Shown here: positions 15,914 to 24,770 of the stretch, one piece after another
How positions within the stretch are numbered: the first letter of the stretch is position 1
How the letters are laid out: each line of letters opens with the position of its first letter
From: Candidatus Babelota bacterium
GTDB taxonomy: Bacteria > Babelota > Babeliae > Babelales > JAHIUU01
Assembly (NCBI GenBank): GCA_018817025.1
Contig: JAHIUU010000007.1
Location: 62,001-126,000, forward strand
DNA: 64,000 nucleotides
Reading direction: 5' to 3'
The notes under the pieces: model-generated
Databases searched by the model: none
What the model was told of the DNA's origin: nothing
What the model saw: the letters and a program-made list of their open reading frames with translations, nothing else
Translations under genes and position numbers: made by a program

Positions 15914-18634
15914 ATGATTCCAATAAAATTAGACCTAAAAAATTTTTTAAGTTACGGCGATTCGATAGTTACAATCGATTTCGAAGACCATGCTCTGATT
16001 TGTCTATCGGGCAAAAATGGCAATGGGAAGTCTGCGTTGCTTGATGCGATTACCTGGGCGTTATGGGGGAATGCGAGAAAGGTTTCTGGGACGGCCAAGG
16101 CAGACGCCGGCTTGATGCGTCTTGGTCAGACTCGTATGATGGTTTCGTTGGAATTCTTTTGTAATGGTCAGCGGTATCGGGTGCGCCGGACCTTCGCCAA
16201 AACCTATGGTAAGCCTGTGTCGTCGCTCGATTTCGAACTGCACGATGAAAAGAAAGAAAAATTTTCATCATTATCGGAAAGCACGACTCGTCAGACACAG
16301 GTAAAGATCGAGAAAATTGTAGGGCTTGATTTCGAGACATTCACCAACTCAGCGTTTCTACGTCAGGGGCAGTCAAACGAGTTCTCCCAAAAGACGCCCA
16401 AAGAGCGCAAGCAAATTTTAGCAAATATCCTTGGCCTTTCGCGATACGACGATCTAGCGAGGCTTTCGCTTGAGTATGCGCGTAAGTATAGTGACGAGCG
16501 CAAAGTTTTGCTTAAGGTGCAAGAGCAGGCTGCTCAAGAGCTTGAACAAAAAAAAGAGGTTGCGAGCTTGCTTGAGGTAAAGAAAAAAGAGATTTGTGAA
16601 TTAAGTAAAGAGATAGGGGGTTTGTCAAAAAAAATAGAAAAAAAAGAGAAGTCAAAGCTCGAACTCCTTCAACAGAAATACCAGCTTGAACAGGTAAAAA
16701 AAGAGCAGCAAGAATTAATAAGTATTGTTGGTGAAAAACGGGATGAGCTACATGATATTGTCCGTCAGTGGAAAACTGTGCATGCTTTGTCGCTAACATC
16801 TCCCGATATTGCAGCGCTAGAGTCTTTACAAAAGAGGCTTTTGTCTGAAGAGAAGGTTTTCCGGGAAAAACAGATGGGGGTTGTTTCTTTGCAAGAGCTA
16901 ATTGTGGCGAAACAAGAAACATATCAAAGGTTGGTTATGGATTGTAAGCGGGCGTATGAGAAGTCGCTTGCCGAGCAGTCTTTGGTTTGCGAGAAGGCGC
17001 AGCTCGCACAAAAGCAGTTTGATGAACAGGTTTCTCAAAAAGAAAAACATATCGAACAGGATAAAAAGAAGCTGTATGAAGCGAGAGAAAAAATAGCGAT
17101 GCTTACGAAAGAGTTGGTTGACTATAAAGCGTTTCAGGAAGAGCATTTTCAGGTCAAAGCTCAATTCGAGAAGCGGCGCGTTTTCTATCAAAGTTTAGTG
17201 CAGCGGGGAAACTGGGCACAAAGTGAGCTTGTGGAGCTCGAGCAGAAAAAACATACGGTGCAGAGTGATACTAGTCCGAGTTGTCCGTTATGCGAGCAGG
17301 TGCTGACGATCAAGCGCAAACAATTTTTGGCGCGGACCTTTGTCAAGCAGGAAGCGTTTTACCGCCATCGTCTTGACCGGATAAAGAGGCTCATGGGGAC
17401 GTTGAAATTATTACTTTTCGAGCAGCATCAGACCGTTCAAAAGTTATCGTTGCAGGATGAACGGTTCAAGCAGTTTCAAGCGAACCTTGAGGCGCTTTGC
17501 AAGCAGGTTGTCGAGATGGAGGCTGAGCATAAGCGTGTTTCTATCGAGCTTGATTTATTGTGCGTTCGCAAGCGACAGGGTGAAGTCGAGGTTGCCGGGT
17601 TGCGTAAAGCACTCGAAAAAAAACAGGCTGAAGGGAGTGGTGTCGAGCTTCAGGACGCGCAGGTGAAATCGATAGAAAAAGAGTTAAGTTCGCTCAAGCA
17701 GAAACAAGACAAGATTTTGTATGACAAAGTGGCGCATGATCGACTGGCCAAAAAGCTAAGCGATTGTGAGAAGAAGTTACGTGAGCTGGACGAATTTAAG
17801 AGCAAGGTTGGGCTGCAGGATGAGCGCAAGCGGTCGGTTTCTCGATTGTGTCGCGAGCTAAAACTTCTTAATAAGCAGTCATGTGTGCTTGATAAAAAAC
17901 AGAAGATTATTTTTTACAAACCAGAACAGGAGCTTGAGCTTGATCGAGACTTACAAGAGCTCAAGACAAGCATGCAGTCGTCTGGGAAGAGCAAAGAGAA
18001 GTTGCTTCAAGAAAAGGGTAGTCTAGAGAATAAGATTCAGCGCTTTAAATTTTTGGAAAAAGAAAAAAGCGAGCGTGATAAAAAGATTGAGCAGGTTGCC
18101 CTAGAAGCGAAAGAGTATCAGGTGCTCGCCGGGGTGTTTGGCAAAGACGGGATTCAGGCGTTGTTGATTGAACAGGCGATTCCTGAGGTTGAGTCTGAAG
18201 CAAACAGTTTGCTTGCCCGCCTGACTGATAATGGGTCTCAAATTTTTATCGAATCGTTACGAGACTTAAAGAAGGGCGGAGTTAAAGAGTCGCTCGACAT
18301 ACACATATCTGATTCAAGCGGTATTCGACCATATGAGATGTTTTCTGGTGGAGAGGCGTTTCGGATCGACTTTGCTCTTCGTATTGCAATTTCGAAACTT
18401 TTGGCACGACGTGCAGGGACCGCGCTGCAGACGTTAATTATTGACGAGGGCTTTGGCTCTCAGGATGAAGATGGCTTACAGCGTTTAATGGATGCGATTC
18501 ATGCGATTCAAAAAGATTTTGTAAAAATTATCGTTGTGTCTCATCTGCCAATTTTCAAAGACAACTTTCCTGTTCACTTCGTGATCGAAAAAAATTCACT
18601 TGGTTCGTCTGTTCGAGTTGAAGAACGGGGGTGA
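15914..18634 (+). CDS. sbcC: SbcC/Rad50-type DNA repair ATPase
   Basis: SbcC is the ATPase of the SbcCD nuclease, which opens hairpins and processes DNA ends. The 906-residue protein has the Walker A GKNGNGKSALLDAITWALWG near the N-terminus, the RQGQSNEF segment, two long coiled-coil arms, a zinc hook CPLC at residues 457-460, the ABC signature SGGEAFRIDFALRIA and Walker B TLIIDEGFGSQDEDG, followed by IVVSHL. The length is typical of short Rad50-like forms. The nuclease partner SbcD is not next to it, unlike in many bacteria, and is not in this window. Confidence 0.93.
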   Translation: MIPIKLDLKNFLSYGDSIVTIDFEDHALICLSGKNGNGKSALLDAITWALWGNARKVSGTAKADAGLMRLGQTRMMVSLEFFCNGQRYRVRRTFAKTYGKPVSSLDFELHDEKKEKFSSLSESTTRQTQVKIEKIVGLDFETFTNSAFLRQGQSNEFSQKTPKERKQILANILGLSRYDDLARLSLEYARKYSDERKVLLKVQEQAAQELEQKKEVASLLEVKKKEICELSKEIGGLSKKIEKKEKSKLELLQQKYQLEQVKKEQQELISIVGEKRDELHDIVRQWKTVHALSLTSPDIAALESLQKRLLSEEKVFREKQMGVVSLQELIVAKQETYQRLVMDCKRAYEKSLAEQSLVCEKAQLAQKQFDEQVSQKEKHIEQDKKKLYEAREKIAMLTKELVDYKAFQEEHFQVKAQFEKRRVFYQSLVQRGNWAQSELVELEQKKHTVQSDTSPSCPLCEQVLTIKRKQFLARTFVKQEAFYRHRLDRIKRLMGTLKLLLFEQHQTVQKLSLQDERFKQFQANLEALCKQVVEMEAEHKRVSIELDLLCVRKRQGEVEVAGLRKALEKKQAEGSGVELQDAQVKSIEKELSSLKQKQDKILYDKVAHDRLAKKLSDCEKKLRELDEFKSKVGLQDERKRSVSRLCRELKLLNKQSCVLDKKQKIIFYKPEQELELDRDLQELKTSMQSSGKSKEKLLQEKGSLENKIQRFKFLEKEKSERDKKIEQVALEAKEYQVLAGVFGKDGIQALLIEQAIPEVESEANSLLARLTDNGSQIFIESLRDLKKGGVKESLDIHISDSSGIRPYEMFSGGEAFRIDFALRIAISKLLARRAGTALQTLIIDEGFGSQDEDGLQRLMDAIHAIQKDFVKIIVVSHLPIFKDNFPVHFVIEKNSLGSSVRVEERG

Positions 18635-18737
18635 TGGTCGACCGTTTCACATTTACGCCTAGGGCTTCCCTTCGGGGGTTTTAAGGGCGGGTTACCCAAG
18701 GCTGGCAGTCGCCCTGCAAAGATAGTATTCCCAAGTT
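18635..18737. other. Intergenic DNA with short repeat shared with 51136-51158
   Basis: After sbcC, CGCCTAGGGCTTCCCTTCGG (18656-18675) recurs with two changes at 51136. The following stretch (GCAAAGATAGTATTCCC, about 18715-18731) resembles the sequence that precedes repeat copy 4 (ACAAAGAAAGTATTGCCC), so the dispersed element probably extends about 30 bases beyond its core on this side. Confidence 0.45.
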
Positions 18738-18793
18738 CCGTTCGTCCCGAGTGGTTTTCGAAGTCCGTTAGGACGAGAAAATTGTATCGAGGG
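18738..18793 (-). repeat. Dispersed repeat copy 2
   Basis: The 56 bases starting CCGTTCGTCCCGAGTGG and ending TTGTATCGAGGG differ from copy 4 (19450-19505) by a single base. Read on the minus strand it has the family frame CCCTCGATACA...CACTCGGGACGAACGG. It sits just beyond the stop codon of the GIY-YIG gene. Confidence 0.85.
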
Positions 18794-18806
18794 ATGAATC
18801 ATACAT

Positions 18807-19094
18807 CTATTTATCAAAGTTTTTTTTGGCGAGCGCAGAAAGTTTTTGCCAATTATTTTCAATAAGGGCCTCTTTCTTTTTTCTAGACCAGGTTTTAATT
18901 TTTTGTTCAGCAGATAAAGCTTCGTGTCTTGATGAACAATGTTGTGCGTAAACAAGTTTTATGGGACGTCGAGACAATGTATAGCAATCAAATCTTCCAC
19001 CTCTGTGCTCAGCGATTCGTTTTTCAAGGTCGTCTGTGTGTCCCGTGTAGTAAGATCCGTCTGAGCACTTTAAAATGTAAACAAAAAAATACAT
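18807..19094 (-). CDS. GIY-YIG family endonuclease (UPF0213-like)
   Basis: This 95-residue protein is a single-domain GIY-YIG nuclease: FFVYILKCSDGSYYTGHT carries the VYI and YTG halves of the GIY-YIG motif, followed by DDLEKRIAEHRGG (the catalytic arginine), and LSAEQKIKTWSRKKKEALI with the expected glutamate. The start at 19094 has GAGGA upstream; the frame continues upstream only into repeat copy 3. Small stand-alone members occur widely and some are related to mobile nucleases. Here the gene is bracketed by copies of the dispersed repeat in opposite orientation, which suggests a connection with the element, though this is inference. Confidence 0.9.
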   Translation of the reverse strand: MYFFVYILKCSDGSYYTGHTDDLEKRIAEHRGGRFDCYTLSRRPIKLVYAQHCSSRHEALSAEQKIKTWSRKKKEALIENNWQKLSALAKKNFDK

Positions 19095-19127
19095 TCTTTT
19101 CCTCGAGTTCAGAAAAACTTTCAACCC

Positions 19128-19176
19128 CTCGATATATTCCCCTTCGCATAAAGCTTCGGGGGACACTCGCGGTGAG
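19128..19176 (+). repeat. Dispersed repeat copy 3 (diverged)
   Basis: CCCCTCGATATATTCCCCTT, then CGCATAAAGCTTCGG and a CACTCGCGG end, match the family consensus with scattered changes. It lies about 34 bases upstream of the GIY-YIG start codon, oriented opposite to copy 2. Confidence 0.65.
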
Positions 19177-19341
19177 CGGGATAGGGATGAATGGACTATT
19201 TAAAGTCATTATATTTTAAATCAACTCAATTTGACAGAGTGCTTTGTTTGAAATTTTGTTTTAGGCGTGCCAACTTGCTGATTGCCCAGTTGTGTCGGTT
19301 GCCGCCCCCCAGTCAGTTAGTTTTTAACCTGCTCGTCCCGC

Positions 19342-19460
19342 ACCCGTTCGTCCTCTCCTGTCAGACGCAGCCCAACAAAGAAAGTATTGCCCACACCCGT
19401 TCGTCCTCTCCTGTCAGACGCAGCCCAACAAAGAAAGTATTGCCCACACCCGTTTGTCCC
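19342..19460 (-). repeat. 53-base tandem repeat leading into copy 4
   Basis: Two exact 53-base units begin at 19342 and 19395 (each starts ACCCGTTCGTCCTCTCCTGT), and a third partial unit begins at 19448 and runs into repeat copy 4. It appears to be a local amplification of the outer part of the dispersed element. The unit is too uniform, with no spacers, to be CRISPR. Confidence 0.85.
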
Positions 19461-19505
19461 GAGTGGTTTTCGAAGTCCGTTAGGACGAGAAAATTGTATC
19501 GAGGG
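19450..19505 (-). repeat. Dispersed repeat copy 4
   Basis: This copy is 55/56 identical to copy 2. Beyond the core it continues ATTCGAAC, as copies 1 and 7 do, giving the TTCGAATCCCTCGA end in minus-strand reading. Confidence 0.85.
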
Positions 19506-19595
19506 ATTCGAACACATACATTTGATTTGTAGTCGCTCAATCGATTGTAAAACTGGAGTTCTTGTTAGGGGCCGAAATCCTGGTCCTGCTGCTAA

Positions 19596-20402
19596 CTATA
19601 GGCCCTGCATCTCGATCTCACGAATTAACTCTTCTAGCAGGCTGTCTGGCAAGTCGTCAGATTGTTCGGCGTCACCGACAGGCGATCGGGTTAGGATTTG
19701 GCAGGCAAGAGGGTTTCTTTGGATGAGTTGTTCAAGCTTGATTAGCTTGCGAAATGTTTCTTTGATTGTGGCGTCTTGTTTGGCGACATGAGACACCTCT
19801 TTTTTGACTGTAGTCAGTTCGCTTTTGAGTCGCTCGATTTGACAGGCTATTTTTTTAAGCATCAAAAGGTTGACGACGTTTTCTCGGTTCGAATACTGAG
19901 TTTTGTTTTTTAGGATCTCTCGTTTTTCGATCATGCGCTTTTCGTCTAGCGATTGGTCGGTTGGTTGGTCATACTCGATTGTAGATTGGGTATCTTCGGT
20001 CTCGTTTGTTTCTTCTATGAGAGATGCTTCTGGCTGAGGTGCGACGATCGCTTCGTAGCGAGCGAGTAGGCTGGTTAGGACGTTGGCGTGGTCGATTGAT
20101 TTGAGTTTGCTGTTGGCGATGGCTGTTGAGAGGAGGGTTTTGAAAGCGAGTTTTATTCTGATTTCTTTACTGTCGAGACAGAGTTGATGAAGAAAGGCGA
20201 TTTTACGAATAAATTTCTTTGAGAGACGGGTGGAGTCGCTAGGGGTTATCTGTTTGGCGATGTTTTGATAGGCAGCAATACGGTCGAATGGGTTGGTGAG
20301 GTTGGTTGTGTTGGAGAGGTCCTCGGAGAAGTTGAAAGGGGCCAATTGGGTAGTGATGGTTATGAGAAAAAAGTAAGATAGTTTTTTTATCATGTTTATC
20401 AT
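19596..20402 (-). CDS. Exported coiled-coil protein, unknown function
   Basis: The 268-residue protein has an N-terminal signal (KKLSYFFLITITTQLAPF) and is otherwise mostly alpha-helical, with charged heptad-like stretches (about 150-230: ERLKSELTTVKKEVSHVAKQ). An acidic linker (ETNETEDTQS) lies in the middle. AAGGAG precedes the ATG at seven bases. It is the last gene of a four-gene operon of exported helical proteins, 19 bases after the 1110-residue gene. I recognise no family. Confidence 0.75.
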   Translation of the reverse strand: MINMIKKLSYFFLITITTQLAPFNFSEDLSNTTNLTNPFDRIAAYQNIAKQITPSDSTRLSKKFIRKIAFLHQLCLDSKEIRIKLAFKTLLSTAIANSKLKSIDHANVLTSLLARYEAIVAPQPEASLIEETNETEDTQSTIEYDQPTDQSLDEKRMIEKREILKNKTQYSNRENVVNLLMLKKIACQIERLKSELTTVKKEVSHVAKQDATIKETFRKLIKLEQLIQRNPLACQILTRSPVGDAEQSDDLPDSLLEELIREIEMQGL

Positions 20403-20421
20403 GACTTTCTCCTTTAGGGGG

Positions 20422-23400
20422 CTATGGGAATAATTTGTATGGTTTGACGCCTTTGAGCAGCTTGTTTGATTCTATTTTTCTTCCTGTGCAAGTTTTCTTG
20501 TTATCTCGATCGTTGAAGACTTCAGTAACAACGTTAGTAGTTTGGTATTGCTTTCTCAACTCTTTTTTTTGAGTTTCTATCTGGTTTTTTTTCTGGTTAA
20601 ACGTTTCTGTTTTTGTTCTAAAGGTTTCTTCTAACCATTTTTCATACGTGATAAGATTCGTACGGTCTTTTGAGTCTAAGGGGCCTTTTGTATTACGCTT
20701 ATGCTGTAGCTTTGTCACCTTGTTAAAAACTTTTGCGTGTATTTTCGATAACTCTTTTGAGCGCTTGAGTTTTTTACGATTGGTTGTTTTTTGTTTATAG
20801 ATATCTTTAAAACGTTCCAGGGCCCTATCTATGGCTTGTATATAACGTGTTCTTGCGGCATCATTTGTTCTTAGGGCCGTAAGACTTTTTGATGGGATTC
20901 CTAGGGTTTTTTCTGTGAATTTTGTGATCGCTTTGCGAATAGTGTTTTTTTGCTTTTTAACGTATTCAGGAGAGACTTTATTTATGAATTCCTCCAGGGC
21001 TTTGACTCTATTGACAATTTCTTCTGTTTTCTCTATCACGTAGAGTTCGACCGGTGGGTACATGGCGTTTTGGGTGGCCTCTGTTTGGTCGAGAGCGTCA
21101 GGATTGATCAGATATTCTGTTATGTTCTTTTTTACTTTTTCAATTTGTTTCTTGATTCCCCTTCGATACTTTTTCAGGGTGTCGAAAGATGGGGAGAGCC
21201 CATCGACATCGATCTTGCTTAACTTTTTGTTGAGCACATAAAGAAGGGCAAGATATTTTTTGGCAGCGTCTTTGGCGTCTTCAAGGGACATTCTTTTTGT
21301 GGTGCCGCCCGTTGCCAGTCGCGTCACAACAGATCGTATGCTTTTTTTAATTTTGGACCTGATGTTGTCGCATTCTTTTAGGTATTGCTCAAGGTACTTT
21401 GGGCGGCCAAGGTTGTCTGTTTTGAGTTGGTGTGCTATCCATAACAGTTTTTCTACCCGACCTTTAAAATTTCGTGGATCTGATGATTTATCTTCGAGAG
21501 AAACCTTTATAAGACCTCCTTCTGGTTTGAGAGAAACCTTTATAGGTTCGAGAGGAACCGTTTTATCTACAAGATTAGGTGTTCGTTTTTTGAGTGACGC
21601 AACTCGTTTGCCTTTTATGGTCGTAGAGACTTTTCCTATGACGTCATACAGTTCAGATTCCAGATAAAAGCCGTCTTTAAGCCATTGCTCTATGGATGTG
21701 AGGAAATCTGCAGGTTTGGCGAGCGTGACGATCTTTAGGCCGGCAGAGCTGAACAGGCCGGGTTCTTTGTCGAGTTCGGCTATCGTTTTTGTTCCGGGAT
21801 CGATTTTTAGAGAGAGCGCTTCTTTGGCAAGATTCGATAGCTTTATATTGTATTTCTTATCTTCTTCGTAGGTGGTGCTGAGCATTCTTTTGCGTGCATT
21901 TTTATAGAGCTTGATAATAAGCGCACGAAGAGTATATGCACTATGTTCGGTTAGATAGAAAATATCATCTCCAGTCTTTTCCGATGGTTTTTCTGCTCGT
22001 TTTGCGGTCTCTGTTTCGACGGCGAAGTTGGCTATGTTTTTTAAGGACTGATTTTCTTCTTCTCCAAACTCTGTTTTTTGGTTGGATGTTGGGGGTGTTG
22101 TTGGTGATGGGGTTTGTGCTTTTTTAACTTGGCTTACGAGTTCTAAGGCGTTATCGAGTTGCAGGTTGGCTTCCTCAGGCTTGTTATACGGAGCTTGCTT
22201 TATCGTTTTAACCTCACTGTCAAAATCGAGGCCTGTTCTCGCAAAAAATTGAATAGGATTAAGGTACACTCTAATTTTCCAGGTATCTGCCTTTATCCTC
22301 ATGATAAATTTATTACCATATATTACGTACATAAGTTTTCGGAACTCTTCTCCAATTTCTTTTGCTAGTCTTCTTTTTTCATCGGGGTTTGATGCAAATA
22401 GTGGGTTGAGAGGATATGCCTTAGGGTTTGCCCATGCCGCGATGTTCTTGTGAACGGTATAGACCGCGTTAGCAAATTTTTTGAGATTAGATTTTGGGTT
22501 TGTTTTAACGGTTACAGAGTTTATTTTTGTAGCCAATATGATGAGCCTGTCGATAATAAGGCTGAGATCAGCAAGGCTTGTTGGGCCTTGAGAATTTCTT
22601 ATTACGATGCCACGAAGTGCATTTTTTCCGGCGCGATTCGTTTTTGCCCATTTTAGATCTTTTTTAATATCAAGACTTTTGAACGTGAAGGCTGCTTCGT
22701 TCAGATGCCACAAAGTTAGTTTGTCAAAGATTTTTTTAAGATATTTATTTTTGACAACTAAAGCCAATAGATTGCCATATTGGACTATGGTATAATTAGA
22801 AGCTTTGTCGCCATGAAAGTACTCCTTTGAAAATTTTTCGTGTGTAAAGTTAATACTTCCGCTAGCGGGGATGTTTTTCTCCTCAGCAATAAGGTTGGGT
22901 AAGTTGAGCAGTTCGGCTCTGAGCTCATCGAATGGCTCACGTCTCTCTATTAATCCTATTTCTCTTATTCGCGCTCCGCTTGGAGAGATTGTTTCCTTAA
23001 GTCTCCCCTCTCGCTGCAATTCAATATTGGGAAGAGGACCTTTTACTGTTTTTACCAAATCACTTAGGGCTGCTATTCTGGCTGAGAGATTGTCTAATTT
23101 CTTTGCATCATCAAGCTTTAAGATAAAATCTTTCGAGGCTTCCTCGTTTTTTTTGGTAAGTTTTGGCGGTTTGATCGTAGGCTGTTGGCTAATCATCGGT
23201 GGGCTCGCCGGTATGCCCACTGTTGGAGCATATCCTGGGGTTGGAGCATATCCTGGGGTTGGAGCATATCCTGGGGTTGGGGCTTGTGGTGTGTAGGGTG
23301 ATACGCCTTCGATCTCTTCTTCAGGGGGTTTCTTAGAGATTTTCCTCAATTCAGGTTCTTTCTCTTCTTCAGGCTCTTTCTCTTCTACGGGTTTTTTCTC

Positions 23401-23754
23401 TTCTACTGGCTCTTTCTCTTCTACGGGCTCTTTCTCTTCTTCAGGCTCTTCTTCTATTGTTTTGGTAGTAACAGGCTGAAGTTCACTTGGTACTTGTTCT
23501 TCAGCAAAAGGAGCTTCCCGTTTTTCTTCTATGTAGCGTTCTAGCTGGTTTAGAATTTCTGTTTGTTTGTTTATGTTTGTTGTTACTTCCAATTGGTCCA
23601 GTGTTTTTGTGAGAGTATCAAGGTTTTTTGTGTTAACGGCCTCGATTTTATGCCACTCTTCGGTTGCTTTTTCGATATGGTCCAAGAGATCAATTGAGTA
23701 TAATAGCGGTGACATGCTGATTGTGAAAAGGAACAATAATAACCCGCTTGTCAT
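20422..23754 (-). CDS. Large exported coiled-coil protein with proline/glutamate repeats
   Basis: This 1110-residue protein has a short signal peptide (ending near LLYSID), a helical N-region, an acidic tandem repeat of EEKEPV/EEKKPV units (about residues 103-132), three copies of PTPGYA (about 160-180), and then some 900 residues rich in lysine, leucine and glutamate with predicted coiled coils. The C-terminus (KLLKGVKPYKLFP) is basic. The DNA repeats are visible at 23365-23445 (18-base units) and 23224-23281 (18-base units containing GGAGCATATCCTGGGGTT). The start overlaps the upstream stop (ATGA), with GGAG in front. An exported structural or host-directed role is possible, but nothing identifies it. 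Confidence 0.75.
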   Translation of the reverse strand: MTSGLLLFLFTISMSPLLYSIDLLDHIEKATEEWHKIEAVNTKNLDTLTKTLDQLEVTTNINKQTEILNQLERYIEEKREAPFAEEQVPSELQPVTTKTIEEEPEEEKEPVEEKEPVEEKKPVEEKEPEEEKEPELRKISKKPPEEEIEGVSPYTPQAPTPGYAPTPGYAPTPGYAPTVGIPASPPMISQQPTIKPPKLTKKNEEASKDFILKLDDAKKLDNLSARIAALSDLVKTVKGPLPNIELQREGRLKETISPSGARIREIGLIERREPFDELRAELLNLPNLIAEEKNIPASGSINFTHEKFSKEYFHGDKASNYTIVQYGNLLALVVKNKYLKKIFDKLTLWHLNEAAFTFKSLDIKKDLKWAKTNRAGKNALRGIVIRNSQGPTSLADLSLIIDRLIILATKINSVTVKTNPKSNLKKFANAVYTVHKNIAAWANPKAYPLNPLFASNPDEKRRLAKEIGEEFRKLMYVIYGNKFIMRIKADTWKIRVYLNPIQFFARTGLDFDSEVKTIKQAPYNKPEEANLQLDNALELVSQVKKAQTPSPTTPPTSNQKTEFGEEENQSLKNIANFAVETETAKRAEKPSEKTGDDIFYLTEHSAYTLRALIIKLYKNARKRMLSTTYEEDKKYNIKLSNLAKEALSLKIDPGTKTIAELDKEPGLFSSAGLKIVTLAKPADFLTSIEQWLKDGFYLESELYDVIGKVSTTIKGKRVASLKKRTPNLVDKTVPLEPIKVSLKPEGGLIKVSLEDKSSDPRNFKGRVEKLLWIAHQLKTDNLGRPKYLEQYLKECDNIRSKIKKSIRSVVTRLATGGTTKRMSLEDAKDAAKKYLALLYVLNKKLSKIDVDGLSPSFDTLKKYRRGIKKQIEKVKKNITEYLINPDALDQTEATQNAMYPPVELYVIEKTEEIVNRVKALEEFINKVSPEYVKKQKNTIRKAITKFTEKTLGIPSKSLTALRTNDAARTRYIQAIDRALERFKDIYKQKTTNRKKLKRSKELSKIHAKVFNKVTKLQHKRNTKGPLDSKDRTNLITYEKWLEETFRTKTETFNQKKNQIETQKKELRKQYQTTNVVTEVFNDRDNKKTCTGRKIESNKLLKGVKPYKLFP
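23224..23281 (-). repeat. 18-base tandem repeat encoding PTPGYA
   Basis: Three units of GGAGCATATCCTGGGGTT stand in direct tandem inside the 1110-residue gene. Being in frame and a multiple of three, the copy number can vary without breaking the gene. Confidence 0.8.
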
Positions 23755-24290
23755 TCTCCACTCCCCTCTTTTGCTTCTTTGAGTAACGTACCAAGAAACG
23801 GGATTCCCTTGAGCTTCTTTAAAATGGTATCTTCGGTTGCTGGGCTAGTTTTTATTCCCTTGATTTTTGAAGGGGATTGCTTTTTCATTTTAGTAGGGGG
23901 AGGGATTTTTTTAGGGGCCTTGGGGATTTTTGGTTTTTTTATCTTAGGTTTGGTTTTCTTATCTTCTCTCTTGATATCTGTTATTTCTTCTCGCTCAGGT
24001 TCTTCTCTTTCTGTGATATGAAATAGTTTATTGAAGATTTCTTTCCAGGTTTTCGTTTTTTTCTCCAGCTGTGACAGGTTCTCCTGCCCTTCTAGCTCTT
24101 TCAGAAGTTGCTCGGTTTGCGTTAAGACATCTTCTTCAGCATTATTTGCGTCTATACTTGTATCGAAATTGGTAGAGAGCGTTTTTATTCTTGCATCAAG
24201 AGTGACGGGTTGTTCTTCTGAGCGCAGCATGGGAACACTCCCAATAAGCATAAAGAGCAGAGAAAGAGAGATTGTTCTTACCGAACACAT
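23751..24290 (-). CDS. Exported lysine/proline-rich protein, unknown function
   Basis: The 179-residue protein has a signal peptide (ISLSLLFMLIGSVPMLRS), an acidic helical first half, and a strongly basic proline-lysine middle (KKPKIPKAPKKIPPPTK) before a short hydrophobic C-terminal segment (GIPFLGTLLKE). Its stop overlaps the start of the 1110-residue gene by four bases, indicating translational coupling. The family is unknown. Confidence 0.7.
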   Translation of the reverse strand: MCSVRTISLSLLFMLIGSVPMLRSEEQPVTLDARIKTLSTNFDTSIDANNAEEDVLTQTEQLLKELEGQENLSQLEKKTKTWKEIFNKLFHITEREEPEREEITDIKREDKKTKPKIKKPKIPKAPKKIPPPTKMKKQSPSKIKGIKTSPATEDTILKKLKGIPFLGTLLKEAKEGSGE

Positions 24291-24305
24291 ACGGTTCTCC
24301 CGTTA

Positions 24306-24683
24306 TTATCTAGAAAGGGCCTGAATTTCCCGCCGTAATTCTATGTTTTTTTTTGCGTAGCCAATTACTTGTCCCATGATAGCGAAAAGTTTCTGAGCGT
24401 TTTTTTTGCTGTCTTCTTTTTCTTTTTCAATTTTTGCTTCGATAGCTTCAATTTGTTGAATTATTTCTGGGGAGATCTCAGCTGTAGTTGTTTTTGCGCC
24501 TGCTTGAGACCGAAGCGTTTTATTTTCTGCTTCAAGTTGCGTGATTCTGGTTTTTAGAGTGGCAATATCCGTAGGGGACTTTATTGTTCCGGCTGTTCTT
24601 CGCTGCAGGGCTGGAAGATTTGATGTTTGGGTGAGAGCGCCGAAGAAGATAAGGTAGAAAAAATAATTTTTTGATAGCCTCAT
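24306..24683 (-). CDS. Small exported coiled-coil protein
   Basis: The 125-residue protein has a signal peptide (FFYLIFFGALTQTSNLPA) and two helical coiled-coil segments (ATLKTRITQLEAENKTLRSQ and IEAIEAKIEKEKEDSKK). It is the first gene of the four-gene operon running down to 19596, with GGAG nine bases before the ATG. No family is recognised. Confidence 0.7.
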   Translation of the reverse strand: MRLSKNYFFYLIFFGALTQTSNLPALQRRTAGTIKSPTDIATLKTRITQLEAENKTLRSQAGAKTTTAEISPEIIQQIEAIEAKIEKEKEDSKKNAQKLFAIMGQVIGYAKKNIELRREIQALSR

Positions 24684-24770
24684 AACGGGGTCTCCAGGCT
24701 TAGATAAAAATTGTATACGTCTTTATGCACCATCAATTGTGTCGGGAAAAGATTCGACGAGGCAAGAGTT

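Larger units (their letters stand above)
19177..19595. other. Non-coding repeat-rich spacer
   Basis: About 420 bases hold a 53-base tandem repeat, copy 4 of the dispersed repeat and otherwise nothing I recognise. Plus-strand open frames here consist of repeat sequence and are not credible genes. Confidence 0.6.

Noticed and set aside
18955..19166. GIY-YIG gene starting at 19166
   Set aside because: The first 24 residues would be translated from repeat copy 3; the internal ATG has GAGGA and starts right at the conserved domain.
19342..19460. CRISPR array
   Set aside because: The 53-base units are contiguous with no unique spacers, and no cas genes are present.
19191..19532. 113-codon plus-strand open frame in the repeat island
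   Set aside because: It consists of the 53-base tandem and repeat copy 4, has no initiation signals and no protein-like character.
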